From: Eubacteriales bacterium
GTDB lineage: Bacteria; Bacillota; Clostridia; Christensenellales; CAG-138
NCBI GenBank assembly: GCA_028694155.1
Contig: JAQUTY010000011.1
Span: forward strand, 1 to 50,123
DNA length: 50,123 bases
Direction of reading: 5' to 3'
The notes below the pieces were generated by a model, which searched no databases, had not been told where the DNA came from, and worked only from the letters and a program-made list of their open reading frames with translations. The position numbers and the translations under genes are program-made. Below, in pieces: positions 9,033 to 17,828 of this stretch (the first letter of the stretch is position 1; each line of letters starts with the position of its first letter).

Positions 9033-10262
9033 ATGAATCGCATTTTAGGATACCGTTGCACATTGTGCAAAAAAGAATATGACTATGGTCCTGAGCTGAT
9101 GACCTGTCCTGCCTGTGGTGAGAAGGGCATTTTAGATATCGTGTTTGACTATAACGAAGTCAAAAAAGTGTTGAATCGTGAAACGCTGAAGGCAGATGGT
9201 GACAACAGCATGTGGCGTTATCGTGCGCTCATGCCGCTGAAGGGCGAGGGACTGTCAAAGTTTTTGCGTATTGGTTGGACACCGATGTATGAGTCACTGC
9301 GACTGGGTCGCCAGCTTGGATTGGACAAGCTCTTTATCAAGGACGATGGCATCAATCCGACTGCATCATTGAAGGACAGAGCATCGGGCGTGGCAGTTGC
9401 AAAGGCACTGGAACTCGGATATGACACCATTTCCTGTTCGTCAACGGGCAATGCAGCTTCCTCGTGCGCCGGCAACTCTGCCAGAATGGGACTAAAGACC
9501 GTAATCTTTGTCCCCGAGCGCGCCCCAATGGGTAAGGTTGCTCAGCTATTGATATTCGGAGCCAACGTGGTATCGGTGCGTGGCGATTACCGCCAAACCT
9601 TTGAGCTATCCAAGGCCGCCATTGACAAGTGGGGCTTCTATAACAGAAATGCAGGCATCAATCCGATTTTGACCGAGGGCAAAAAGACGGTCGCATTGGA
9701 AATTGCCGAACAACAGAACTTCGAACCGACCGATTGGGTGGCTGTGTCTGTTGGAGACGGCTGCACAATTGGAGGAGTATACAACGGCTTCTACGATCTA
9801 AAGCAGATGGGGTTGATTGATCGCATACCGAGGATTTTGGGAGTTCAATCCGAGGGCTGTTGCCCGTTTGTAGATGCCAATGGCGGCGAGTTGGTTCCTA
9901 CTCCCGAAAACACCCTTGCTGACAGCATTGCGGTTGGAGTGCCAAGAAATCCCAAGAAGGCGCAAAGAGCCGTTCGTGACAGCAACGGAAGATGGCTTGC
10001 CGTTTCTGACGATGAGATACTAGCTGCGATGCGTCTGCTGGGAAGGACGGAGGGAGTCTTTTCCGAGCCGGCAGGAGTAACGGCGACAGCAGGTGTTAAG
10101 AAGGCTGTCGAGATGGGAATTATCAAGCCAAGCGAGAGCGTAACCGTTATTTCCACCGGAAGCGGACTAAAGGACGTAAACAATGCGATGAAGGCGGCGG
10201 GGGAGCCGTTTAAGTGCGATCCGGATATCAAGGCACTTGAAGCCAGCGGCCGCATTAAATAA
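9033..10262 (+). CDS. thrC: Threonine synthase family PLP-dependent enzyme
   Basis: Fold-type II PLP enzyme. An N-terminal zinc-ribbon-like part has CTLC and CPAC; then come the PLP-lysine motif NPTASLKDRASG, the phosphate/substrate loop SSTGNAASSCAG and the glycine loop VGDGCTIGG. This set is typical of the short threonine synthases, which convert O-phosphohomoserine to threonine. The context is odd: no homoserine or aspartate-pathway genes are near. Instead it is divergent from the purine operon and upstream of a BMP-type importer. In E. coli the equivalent purine region has another fold-II PLP enzyme, YgeX (diaminopropionate ammonia-lyase), so a catabolic lyase role is possible. Start: ATG 9033 is preferred to ATG 9024 because GAAGGA (9019-9024) overlaps the first and is 8 bases from the second. 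Confidence 0.8.
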   Translation: MNRILGYRCTLCKKEYDYGPELMTCPACGEKGILDIVFDYNEVKKVLNRETLKADGDNSMWRYRALMPLKGEGLSKFLRIGWTPMYESLRLGRQLGLDKLFIKDDGINPTASLKDRASGVAVAKALELGYDTISCSSTGNAASSCAGNSARMGLKTVIFVPERAPMGKVAQLLIFGANVVSVRGDYRQTFELSKAAIDKWGFYNRNAGINPILTEGKKTVALEIAEQQNFEPTDWVAVSVGDGCTIGGVYNGFYDLKQMGLIDRIPRILGVQSEGCCPFVDANGGELVPTPENTLADSIAVGVPRNPKKAQRAVRDSNGRWLAVSDDEILAAMRLLGRTEGVFSEPAGVTATAGVKKAVEMGIIKPSESVTVISTGSGLKDVNNAMKAAGEPFKCDPDIKALEASGRIK

Positions 10263-10320
10263 GGTTGCAACACGGTAACGTGTTTCAATAAAAAACAAAA
10301 TATTTTTGGGAGGAATTCAA

Positions 10321-11574
10321 ATGAAGAAACTATTGGCAATCCTGTTGGTTCTTTGCATGGTCATGGCGTTTGCAGCATGCACAAAGACCACCGACCCCGT
10401 ACCTGAAGATCCTGCAAATCCGGAAGAACCCGTAGCGGGAGCTGATATCAAGATCGGCGTCATTCTCGTTGGTGATGAGAACGAGGGATACACCTATGCG
10501 CACATCGAAGGCATCAAGAAGGCAGCTGCCGACTTGGGCATCAAGGATGATCAGATCAACTGGAAGTACGTCATTCCTGAGACCTCTGTGTGCTATGACA
10601 CAGCAGTCGAGCTTGCCGAGATGGGCTGCAACATCATCTTCTCGAACAGCTTCGGTCATCAGTCCTTCATGGTTCAGGCGGCAGAGGAATATCCCGAAAT
10701 CATTTTCTGCCCCGCAACAGGCGACACAGCCAACGTTTGCGGCCTTGCAAATGTGGTCAATCTGTTCCCGCACACCTATGAGTCCCGCTATGTATCGGGC
10801 ATCGTTGCAGGCATGAAGCTCAAAGAGCTGATGGACAACGGCACAGTTACCGATCCCCTTGTTGGATACGTTGGCGCATTCCCGTATGCAGAGGTGGTAT
10901 CTGGTTACACCGCATTCTATCTTGGCATCAAGTCAATTGTCCCCGAAGCTTACATGGAAGTACAGTTCACAAGCTCTTGGTTCGATCTGAACAAGGAATC
11001 CGAGGCTGCAAAGGCTCTGATGGCACGCGGTTGCGTCATCATTGGTCAGCATGCAGACTCCACGGGCGCACCGTCCGCAGTTGAAGCAGCTCTGGCAAAC
11101 GGCACCATTGCATACAGCGTGGGCTACAATATTGACATGCTGAACGTTGCACCCAACGCAGCTTTGACAAGCGCACAGAACAACTGGTCCAAGCTCTACT
11201 ATGACATTCTCAAAGCATTCATCAACGGCGAGGAAGTCAAGCATGATTGGTCGGGCGGCTATGACGAAGATGCAGTTATGATCTCTGCTCTGGGTGCATC
11301 CTGCGCAGCAGGCACACAGGAAGCGGTCGATGCGGCAATCGCAGGCATCAAGGACGGCACGCTGCATGTATTTGACACCAACACCTTCACAGTCGGAGGA
11401 GAAGCTGTAACAACTCGTGTGTTCGATTTCTCCACCATGAATGCCGATTACAGCGCAGTTCAGTATGTTGGCGAGCAGATCGAGTGCATCACGGACGGTT
11501 ACTTCCATGAGTCCGAGTTCCGCAGCGCACCTTACTTCGATCTTGCAATCGATGGCATCACAAAGTTGAACTAA
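10321..11574 (+). CDS. BMP-family ABC transporter substrate-binding lipoprotein
   Basis: Secreted lipoprotein that binds a ligand outside the cell and delivers it to the permeases encoded at 13188-15298. It has a lipoprotein signal peptide (MKKLLAILLVLCMVMAF, then AAC with the lipidated Cys at ~21). The mature part is a basic-membrane-protein type periplasmic-binding fold (IKIGVILVGDENEGYTYAH; later EYPEIIFCPATG and YVGAFPYAEVVSGYTAFYLG). Family members bind purine nucleosides or related compounds; next to xanthine dehydrogenase a purine or nucleoside ligand is a reasonable inference. ATG 10321 follows GGGAGG; an upstream in-frame TTG at 10306 lies in the ribosome site and is rejected. A small hairpin (AACACG/CGTGTT, 10269-10284) lies between this gene and the PLP enzyme. 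Confidence 0.9.
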   Translation: MKKLLAILLVLCMVMAFAACTKTTDPVPEDPANPEEPVAGADIKIGVILVGDENEGYTYAHIEGIKKAAADLGIKDDQINWKYVIPETSVCYDTAVELAEMGCNIIFSNSFGHQSFMVQAAEEYPEIIFCPATGDTANVCGLANVVNLFPHTYESRYVSGIVAGMKLKELMDNGTVTDPLVGYVGAFPYAEVVSGYTAFYLGIKSIVPEAYMEVQFTSSWFDLNKESEAAKALMARGCVIIGQHADSTGAPSAVEAALANGTIAYSVGYNIDMLNVAPNAALTSAQNNWSKLYYDILKAFINGEEVKHDWSGGYDEDAVMISALGASCAAGTQEAVDAAIAGIKDGTLHVFDTNTFTVGGEAVTTRVFDFSTMNADYSAVQYVGEQIECITDGYFHESEFRSAPYFDLAIDGITKLN

Positions 11575-11588
11575 TTAACCAACGCATT

Positions 11589-11623
11589 GGAAGAAGCGGC
11601 CTAGGCTGCTTCTTCCGCTTTTT
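11589..11623 (+). terminator. Terminator or attenuator after the BMP lipoprotein gene
   Basis: 9-bp stem GGAAGAAGC / GCTTCTTCC followed by GCTTTTT. It sits between the binding-protein gene and the ATPase gene, where partial termination would give the usual excess of binding protein over membrane components. Confidence 0.7.
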
Positions 11624-11649
11624 CACACAGAGAAAGGAGGACACACACT

Positions 11650-13191
11650 TTGACCAATGAGGTGGCGGTCCAAATGGTAGACATCACCAAGACCTTCGGG
11701 CCTGTGGTGGCTAACAACAAAGTTAATCTTACAATTTATCGGGGTGAGATATTGTCGCTGCTGGGGGAAAATGGCAGCGGTAAAACTACACTTATGAACA
11801 TGCTGTCGGGCATCTATTTTCCTGATAGCGGTTCGGTTTTTGTGGATGGAGTACCTGTAACCATTCGCTCTCCCAAGGATGCTTTCAACCTGCACATCGG
11901 CATGATACACCAGCACTTTAAGCTGGTAGATGTCCTGACTGCTGCGGAAAACATCATTCTTGGACTGAACGAGAAGGCCTTTATCGATTTGAAGGACGTG
12001 CGCAAACAAGTTGCGCAAATCTGCGACAGATACGGGTTTGTGGTTAATCCAGACAAAAAAGTTTATGATATGTCCGTCTCCGAAAAGCAGACCCTAGAAA
12101 TAGTAAAGGTTCTGTATCGTGGCGCAGACATACTGATTCTTGATGAGCCTACGGCAGTATTGACGCCGCAGGAGACTCAAAAGCTCTTCCATGTCATGCG
12201 CAACATGAAGGATGACGGCAAATCAATCATAATTATTACTCATAAGCTGCATGAGGTTTTGGAAATATCCGACAGAGTAGCGGTATTAAGAAAGGGCGAA
12301 TACATCGGAGACATCGCTACCCAGCTTACCTCTGCTCAGGAGCTTACCGACATGATGGTCGGCAGAGCTGTGTCGTTGAATATTGATCGTCCCCAGTGCG
12401 AGATTAAGCGTGAGTGCCTAAGCGTTGAGCATCTTTCCGTAATTGATGCGGACGGAGTCAAAAAATTAAAAGATGTGTCCTTTACTGCGTATGGTGGTGA
12501 GGTATTGGGCATCGCCGGCATTTCGGGAAGCGGGCAGAAGGAACTGCTGGAGGCCATTGCAGGCTTACAGTTTATACAGCAGGGCGGAAGTATTCTGTAT
12601 TCGTCAGCAGAAGGCGAACAGCCAACCCAGTTGGTCGGCAGAACGCCCCGTGACATCAAGCGCATGGGTGTTCGCCTTGCGTTTGTCCCTGAGGACAGGT
12701 TGGGCATGGGACTGGTGGGAAGCATGGACTTGACAGATAACATGCTGCTTCGCTCATACAAGGACGGTGCCTCGCCTTTTGCCAATCGTGCCAATCCTCG
12801 CAACCTTGCAAAGACTGTTGTTGAGGAGCTTGAGGTGGTTACTCCAAGCATATCGACGCCTGTAAGAAAGCTCTCTGGCGGAAATGTCCAGAAGGTGCTG
12901 GTGGGACGTGAGATTGCCTCTCAGCCGTCGCTTCTGATGAGCGCATACGCCGTTCGAGGTCTGGATATAAACACTTCTTACACCATATATAGGCTGATGA
13001 ATGAGCAGAAAATGCGTGGTGCAGCCGTAATATACGTTGGCGAGGACTTGGACGTGCTGCTCGAGCTGTGTGACAGAATATTGGTGCTTTGCGCAGGCGA
13101 AGTCAGCGGACTGGTAGACGGTCGCAACACCACAAAGGAAGAGGTCGGGCTGATGATGATGCATCTGCCAAACAAGGAGGTGGAAGCATGA
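11650..13191 (+). CDS. BMP-type ABC transporter ATPase with two nucleotide-binding domains
   Basis: Double ATPase that powers the nucleoside-class importer, cytoplasmic and membrane-associated. Domain 1 (~1-235) has Walker A GENGSGKTT, signature-like MSVSEKQTLEI and Walker B ILILDEPTAVLTP. Domain 2 (~255-500) has a degenerate Walker A GISGSGQKE, a signature LSGGNVQKV and SAYAVRGLDI where Walker B would be; lack of the usual Asp-Glu there is normal for this family. Length (513) is typical. The start is TTG at 11650 with AAAGGAGG ending at 11640, 9 bases upstream; no better start is nearby. The stop overlaps the permease start (ATGA). Confidence 0.9.
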   Translation: MTNEVAVQMVDITKTFGPVVANNKVNLTIYRGEILSLLGENGSGKTTLMNMLSGIYFPDSGSVFVDGVPVTIRSPKDAFNLHIGMIHQHFKLVDVLTAAENIILGLNEKAFIDLKDVRKQVAQICDRYGFVVNPDKKVYDMSVSEKQTLEIVKVLYRGADILILDEPTAVLTPQETQKLFHVMRNMKDDGKSIIIITHKLHEVLEISDRVAVLRKGEYIGDIATQLTSAQELTDMMVGRAVSLNIDRPQCEIKRECLSVEHLSVIDADGVKKLKDVSFTAYGGEVLGIAGISGSGQKELLEAIAGLQFIQQGGSILYSSAEGEQPTQLVGRTPRDIKRMGVRLAFVPEDRLGMGLVGSMDLTDNMLLRSYKDGASPFANRANPRNLAKTVVEELEVVTPSISTPVRKLSGGNVQKVLVGREIASQPSLLMSAYAVRGLDINTSYTIYRLMNEQKMRGAAVIYVGEDLDVLLELCDRILVLCAGEVSGLVDGRNTTKEEVGLMMMHLPNKEVEA

Positions 13192-14312
13192 AAATAGATC
13201 ATAAAAAAGAACCCATTATTCGCATCAGTAAGCGTGTTGGGATTCAGTTCTGGAAAAGCTGGTTGATTCGCCTTGCCGCCATAGCATTATCGCTGTGCGT
13301 TTGCGCACTGTTGATATTTGCTCTGTCGGGGCTAAACCCCATCAAGGTGTTTGGCACGATGGCAAAGGGGGTTTTTGGCACACAGCGCAAGCTGATGAAC
13401 TGGGTAAGAGACACGTCAGTGCTGCTGTGCATCGCTGTGGGACTGGCTCCTGCATTCAAAATGCGATTTTGGAACATCGGCGCTGAAGGTCAGATGCTGG
13501 TTGGAGGAATAGCTGCTGCGGCGTGCATGATTCATCTTGGCAATCTGGGTATGCCAAATGTCGTTCTGCTGCTCATCATGGCTTCTGCAAGTATTATTGC
13601 AGGCGGAGTTTGGGGCGTAATCCCTGCCATATCAAAGGCTTATTTGAACACCAACGAAACGCTGTTCACCTTGATGATGAACTATATAGCGATGCAGTTT
13701 TTGCTGTTTTTTACACCCATATGGGAGCATCCGGCAGGAAGCAACAAGGTCGGCATAATCAATTCAGTAACAAAGGTTGGCTGGCTTTCTGAAGATCAGA
13801 AGCTCGCAACACCATTGATAATGTTGTTTATCGTGCTCATTGTCACCGTGTTGATGTTTGCATATCTAAAGTATAGCAAGCAGGGCTACGAGATTGCGGT
13901 TGTAGGTGAGAGCCAGAGAACCGCAAAGTATGCGGCTATCAACGTTAAGAATGTTGTTGTGCGTTCCATGACAATATCAGGTGCAATTTGCGGCTTGGCA
14001 GGGTTTCTGTCAGTTGCAGGAGCAGATCACACCATATCTGAGGATACGGCAGGCGGAAGGGGGTTCATTGCAATTATCGTTGCATGGTTGGCAAAGTTTA
14101 ACACCTTCGTGATGATACTCATAGCTGCGCTGATTGTATTCTTGGATAAAGGGGCTATTGCGCTTGCGTCTGAGTATTCGAACTATAATTTGACCAACGA
14201 TGTAGCCGATATCATAACGGGAATTATCTTGTTCTTCATTCTTGGCAGTGAGTTTTTCATCAATTACAAGATTAAATTCCACCTCGGCAAAGGAAAGGAG
14301 GAGATCGCATGA
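13188..14312 (+). CDS. BMP-type ABC transporter permease, first subunit
   Basis: Integral membrane permease of the nucleoside/ribose-type (BPD_transp_2) family, 374 residues with about ten hydrophobic segments, e.g. LIRLAAIALSLCVCALLIFAL near the start and ADIITGIILFFILGSEFFI at the end. Landmarks FWNIGAEGQMLVGG and TNETLFTLMMNYIA are typical of YufP/NupB-like permeases. Start ATG 13188 overlaps the ATPase stop and follows AAGGAGGTGG; longer readings into the ATPase gene are rejected. It pairs with the next gene, overlapping by 4 bases. Confidence 0.9.
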   Translation: MKIDHKKEPIIRISKRVGIQFWKSWLIRLAAIALSLCVCALLIFALSGLNPIKVFGTMAKGVFGTQRKLMNWVRDTSVLLCIAVGLAPAFKMRFWNIGAEGQMLVGGIAAAACMIHLGNLGMPNVVLLLIMASASIIAGGVWGVIPAISKAYLNTNETLFTLMMNYIAMQFLLFFTPIWEHPAGSNKVGIINSVTKVGWLSEDQKLATPLIMLFIVLIVTVLMFAYLKYSKQGYEIAVVGESQRTAKYAAINVKNVVVRSMTISGAICGLAGFLSVAGADHTISEDTAGGRGFIAIIVAWLAKFNTFVMILIAALIVFLDKGAIALASEYSNYNLTNDVADIITGIILFFILGSEFFINYKIKFHLGKGKEEIA

Positions 14313-15298
14313 CACAACTGATCTCCATATTGACTACGGCGGTCACCTTCGGCACCGTCATCATGTACGGAGCCTTGGGCGAAATATTGACGGAAAAGTC
14401 GGGAAACCTGAACTTGGGTGTTCCGGGCATCATGTACCTTGGCGGCATTTCGGGACTCATTGGAGCATATCTGTATGAAACAGGAGTTGGTGCTGCCAAC
14501 GCCCTTCCCGTTGTGGGAATGATAATTGCGATTGTGTGTGCGCTTGCTGGTTCCATGCTTGGCGGACTGATATTCAGCTTTCTGACTATCACACTTCGCA
14601 CCAATCAGAACGTTACAGGACTTACGCTTACCATCATCTCGGCTGGCATCGCAAATTACTTTGGCGGCACGTTGAGCAAGATGGCAGGCGGTGTGGGTCA
14701 AATCTCGGTCGCAGCCACAAGCAGCGCATTTCGGTGGACTCAGTCACTTACCGATGGTTGGGGAGAGTTTGACACGCTCTTTTTCAACTATGGTTTTATG
14801 ACGTATCTTGCAATAGTGATAGCCATAGTGCTGAGCATATTTATCAATCGTACTACCAAGGGACTCAACCTCCGTGCAGTGGGAGAGAATCCGGCAACGG
14901 CTGATGCGGCAGGCATCAATGTAACCAGATACAAGTATCTTGCAACCTGCATCGGCGCAGGCATTTCGGGCTTGGGCGGTCTGTATTATGTCATGGACTA
15001 CATCAAGGGCACATGGGCCAACGATGGCAACATCGAGGCGCTGGGCTGGCTCGCCGTGGCTCTGGTCATATTCGCAACATGGAAATCCTTGCGCGGAATA
15101 TGGAGCGCATATCTGTTTGGTGCGTTGTGCTGGTTGTATTACTACATTCCCGGACTTACAAGAAGTACGCAGGAACTGTTCAAGATGCTGCCGTATGTGG
15201 CTACTATTGCGGTGCTGCTGTTTGTGTCCTTCCGCAAGCGAAAAGAGGATCAGCCTCCTGCCTCGCTTGGACTGTCCTATTTCCGAGAGGAAAGATAA
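14309..15298 (+). CDS. BMP-type ABC transporter permease, second subunit
   Basis: Second membrane permease (329 residues, YufQ/NupC-like). Early motifs GALGEILTEKSGNLNLGVPG and MYLGGISG are typical: this subunit normally reads EKSGVVNIGLEG at that place. Later NVTGLTLTIISAGIANYFGG and GENPATADAAGINVTRYK match the family. The start ATG 14309 overlaps the preceding stop (ATGA), so the pair is translationally coupled. It ends the transport operon; a strong terminator follows. Confidence 0.9.
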   Translation: MTQLISILTTAVTFGTVIMYGALGEILTEKSGNLNLGVPGIMYLGGISGLIGAYLYETGVGAANALPVVGMIIAIVCALAGSMLGGLIFSFLTITLRTNQNVTGLTLTIISAGIANYFGGTLSKMAGGVGQISVAATSSAFRWTQSLTDGWGEFDTLFFNYGFMTYLAIVIAIVLSIFINRTTKGLNLRAVGENPATADAAGINVTRYKYLATCIGAGISGLGGLYYVMDYIKGTWANDGNIEALGWLAVALVIFATWKSLRGIWSAYLFGALCWLYYYIPGLTRSTQELFKMLPYVATIAVLLFVSFRKRKEDQPPASLGLSYFREER

Positions 15299-15335
15299 AC
15301 TAAAAATATTTTTGCTGTTCAAAAATATATTTTTC

Positions 15336-15361
15336 AAAAGGCGCGAAATGCGCCTTTTTTT
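15336..15361 (+). terminator. Intrinsic terminator of the BMP transporter operon
   Basis: 9-bp stem AAAAGGCGC / GCGCCTTTT around a GAAAT loop, continuing into a run of Ts to 15361. Confidence 0.9.
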
Positions 15362-15363
15362 CG

Positions 15364-15391
15364 TTGCTTTATTATTTTTAGGTGTTATAAT
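15364..15391 (+). promoter_or_regulatory. Promoter of serC-serA
   Basis: TTGCTT at 15364-15369, 16-base spacer, perfect TATAAT at 15386-15391, 25 bases before the serC start; AAGGAG lies between. The promoter abuts the previous terminator. Confidence 0.7.
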
Positions 15392-15416
15392 AAAGAAAAA
15401 ACAAGGAGATTGAACT

Positions 15417-16502
15417 ATGAAATACGACCGTATTTTCAACTTTTCGGCAGGACCCGCAACAATGCCTGTTGAGGTGCTCGAGGAAGTGGCAGCAGAGGTG
15501 CTCAACTACAAGGGCAGTGGCATGAGCGTCATGGAAATGTCTCATCGCAGCAAGGTATATCAGACAATTATTGACGAGGCGGAAGCCGATCTGCGTGAGC
15601 TGATGGGTATTCCCGACAACTACAAGGTTCTGTTTGTTCAGGGCGGCGCAACGTTGGAGTTTGCCATGATTCCCATGAACCTGATGAAGAACGGCGTAGC
15701 AGATTATATCGTGACCGGTGCATGGTCGAAGAAGGCCGCTTCCGAAGCGAAAAAGTACGGAAAGGTCAATGTTATTGCGTCCAGCGAGGACAGAAATTAC
15801 AGCTATATTCCCGACGTGAGCGATCTGCCAATCGACGACGATGCAGATTATGTATATATCTGCGAGAACGAGACCATTCACGGCACAACCTATCACAAGC
15901 TTCCCAATACAAAGGGCAAGATTCTTGTTTCCGATCAATCCTCCATGTTCCTCTCCAAGCCCTGCAATGTCAGCGACTATGGCGTGATCTACGGTGGCGT
16001 TCAAAAGAACATTGGACCTGCAGGTTTGGCTATCGTCATTATCCGTGAGGATCTCATCCGTGAGGACTTAAATCCCCAAATTCCCACCTATTGCCGCTTT
16101 GACACTCATGCAAACAACGGCTCAATGTACAACACCCCAAATTGCTGGGCAATCTACGTCTGCGGCAAAGTATTCAAGTATCTAAAGAAAATCGGCGGAC
16201 TTGAGGCAATGCAGAAGATGAACGATGCAAAGGCGAAGATTTTGTACGATTATCTTGACTCAAGCAAGCTCGTCCACGGCACGGTAGACAAGGCTGATCG
16301 CTCCGTCATGAATGTCCCCTTTGTCACAGGCGACAAGGATAAGGATGCACAGGTCGTTGCTGCGACCAAGGCAGCAGGCTTTGAGAACCTCAAAGGTCAC
16401 AAGAGTGTTGGCGGACTGAGAGCTTCCATATACAATGCAATGCCTATTGAGGGCGTGCAGGCTCTGGTCGACTTCCTAAAAGAATACGAAGCAAACAACT
16501 AA
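15417..16502 (+). CDS. serC: Phosphoserine aminotransferase
   Basis: Catalyses 3-phosphohydroxypyruvate + glutamate to O-phosphoserine + 2-oxoglutarate, step two of serine synthesis, cytoplasmic PLP enzyme. The N-terminal FNFSAGPATMPVEVLEE, FVQGGATLEFAMIP and the PLP-lysine region YGGVQKNIGPAG are diagnostic; length 361 matches the family. ATG 15417 has AAGGAG upstream. serA follows after 12 bases, so the two form an operon; no serB phosphatase is nearby. Confidence 0.95.
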   Translation: MKYDRIFNFSAGPATMPVEVLEEVAAEVLNYKGSGMSVMEMSHRSKVYQTIIDEAEADLRELMGIPDNYKVLFVQGGATLEFAMIPMNLMKNGVADYIVTGAWSKKAASEAKKYGKVNVIASSEDRNYSYIPDVSDLPIDDDADYVYICENETIHGTTYHKLPNTKGKILVSDQSSMFLSKPCNVSDYGVIYGGVQKNIGPAGLAIVIIREDLIREDLNPQIPTYCRFDTHANNGSMYNTPNCWAIYVCGKVFKYLKKIGGLEAMQKMNDAKAKILYDYLDSSKLVHGTVDKADRSVMNVPFVTGDKDKDAQVVAATKAAGFENLKGHKSVGGLRASIYNAMPIEGVQALVDFLKEYEANN

Positions 16503-16514
16503 GGAGACAACAAA

Positions 16515-17429
16515 ATGATTAAAGTATTAGCAACAGACGGTATGGATAAAAGCGGCATAGCCGCACTGCAAGCCAAGGGCGTACAGGTCGATTGCGACTT
16601 TTATGAGCCCGATGCACTCTGCAAGGCAGTAGAGGATTATGATGTTCTGGTAGTCAGAAGCGCAACCAAGGTGCGAGTCCCACAAATCGATGCAGCGGCA
16701 GCCGCAGGCAGACTCAAGCTCGTCATTCGCGGTGGAGTTGGCGTGGACAATATCGATGTCAAGTATGCCCAGGAGAAGGGCATCACCGTTTTCAACACAC
16801 CAAGGGCAAGCTCTGATGCAGTTGCGGAGCTAGCCATTGCACACATGTTTTCCGTGGCAAGGTTTATCTCCATTGCAGGTCACACCATGCGTGAAAACAA
16901 GTGGGAGAAGAAGACCTATAAGGGCATAGAGCTTGCGGGCAAGACCATCGGTATCATCGGCTATGGCAGAATCGGTCAGGCACTGGGCAAGCGTTGTCAG
17001 GCTCTTGGACTCAAAGTTCTTGCATACGACATCTACAAGGTCGCAGAGCTTGAGAACGAGAACATGAAGTATGTGGAGCTGGACGAGCTGCTCGCAAATT
17101 CGGACGTTGTTTCTCTGCACACACCCTCTCTTCCGGGTCAGCCGTTGATAAATGCCGACAGCATCTCCAAGATGAAGGACGGTGTCATTATTATCAACAC
17201 AAGCCGTGGCACAAACATTGACGAAGCGGCCCTGCTTGACGCACTCAACAGCGGCAAGGTGTATGGCGCAGGTCTGGACGTGTTCAACGAGGAGCCTGCA
17301 AAGAACGAGGCGCTGTACTGCCACCCCCATGTAAGCAGCACACCGCATATCGGAGCATCGACTGCCGAGGCACAGAAGAAGATTGGCAAGGAAATTGTTG
17401 ACATCATTTCCGCACAGTACAATCTGTAA
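16515..17429 (+). CDS. serA: D-3-phosphoglycerate dehydrogenase (short form, no ACT domain)
   Basis: NAD-dependent oxidation of 3-phosphoglycerate, the first step of serine synthesis. A D-isomer 2-hydroxyacid dehydrogenase with the Rossmann motif IIGYGRIGQALG, the catalytic Arg in INTSRGTNID, Glu in VFNEEPAK and His in STPHIGAST. At 304 residues it contains only the catalytic and nucleotide-binding domains; the C-terminal ACT/regulatory domains that give serine feedback in long SerA are absent, so it may not be serine-inhibited. It directly follows serC, which supports the pathway call over other hydroxyacid dehydrogenases. ATG 16515 is preceded by AAGGAG. Confidence 0.9.
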   Translation: MIKVLATDGMDKSGIAALQAKGVQVDCDFYEPDALCKAVEDYDVLVVRSATKVRVPQIDAAAAAGRLKLVIRGGVGVDNIDVKYAQEKGITVFNTPRASSDAVAELAIAHMFSVARFISIAGHTMRENKWEKKTYKGIELAGKTIGIIGYGRIGQALGKRCQALGLKVLAYDIYKVAELENENMKYVELDELLANSDVVSLHTPSLPGQPLINADSISKMKDGVIIINTSRGTNIDEAALLDALNSGKVYGAGLDVFNEEPAKNEALYCHPHVSSTPHIGASTAEAQKKIGKEIVDIISAQYNL

Positions 17430-17460
17430 GAAGTTCAATACAAATAATTATTGCATAGAG

Positions 17461-17495
17461 CTGTGGACACTTTCGGGCGTCCACAGTTTTTATTT
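17461..17495 (+). terminator. Intrinsic terminator of serC-serA
   Basis: 8-bp stem CTGTGGAC / GTCCACAG followed by TTTTTATTT. Confidence 0.88.
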
Positions 17496-17538
17496 GCAGA
17501 ACAACGTTGAGTAGGCGACAGGCGCAAAATTCAATACA

Positions 17539-17563
17539 ATATAGGAATAGAAATATAGGAATA
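17539..17563 (+). repeat. Short direct repeat ATATAGGAATA
   Basis: The 11-mer ATATAGGAATA occurs at 17539-17549 and 17553-17563, separated by GAA, in an AT-rich intergenic stretch. Function unknown. Confidence 0.5.
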
Positions 17564-17715
17564 ATAAACCAAAAGTTTGATTAGAAAATTCATACATATA
17601 CCCATAATGATTTCAAAATATAGTCGCCATAAATGAACAAAATAACACAGTAATATACAAATTTTTTCATGCCAAAAGCCTTGCAATTTAAAAAACGAAG
17701 TGGTAAGGTATATTT

Positions 17716-17779
17716 GTAAATATAGATACCGTAGTGTAAATATGTGGTAAATGCGCAAAGATGATTAATACATATTTAC
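17716..17779. promoter_or_regulatory. Three GTAAATAT sites upstream of the surface protein, possible operator
   Basis: GTAAATAT occurs at 17716-17723 and 17736-17743 in direct orientation and inverted (ATATTTAC) at 17772-17779. The last two form a perfect 9-base inverted repeat (GTAAATATG / CATATTTAC) with 26 bases between. The region 17496-17828 is a 333-base AT-rich leader in which I see no gene and no convincing -35/-10 pair, so these sites are the best candidates for regulation of the surface protein. Confidence 0.4.
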
Positions 17780-17828
17780 GAACTATGATTATTTTCGACG
17801 TTACTATTAATCAGGAGGAACAAAAAGA

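Noticed and set aside
9845..10339. Minus-strand frame of 164 codons inside the PLP enzyme gene
   Set aside because: Shadow of the strongly conserved plus-strand enzyme; no ribosome site and no domain.
17531..17758. Minus-strand open frame upstream of the surface protein
   Set aside because: AT-rich, no ribosome site, low-complexity hydrophobic product with no recognisable motif; region is better read as a leader with repeats.
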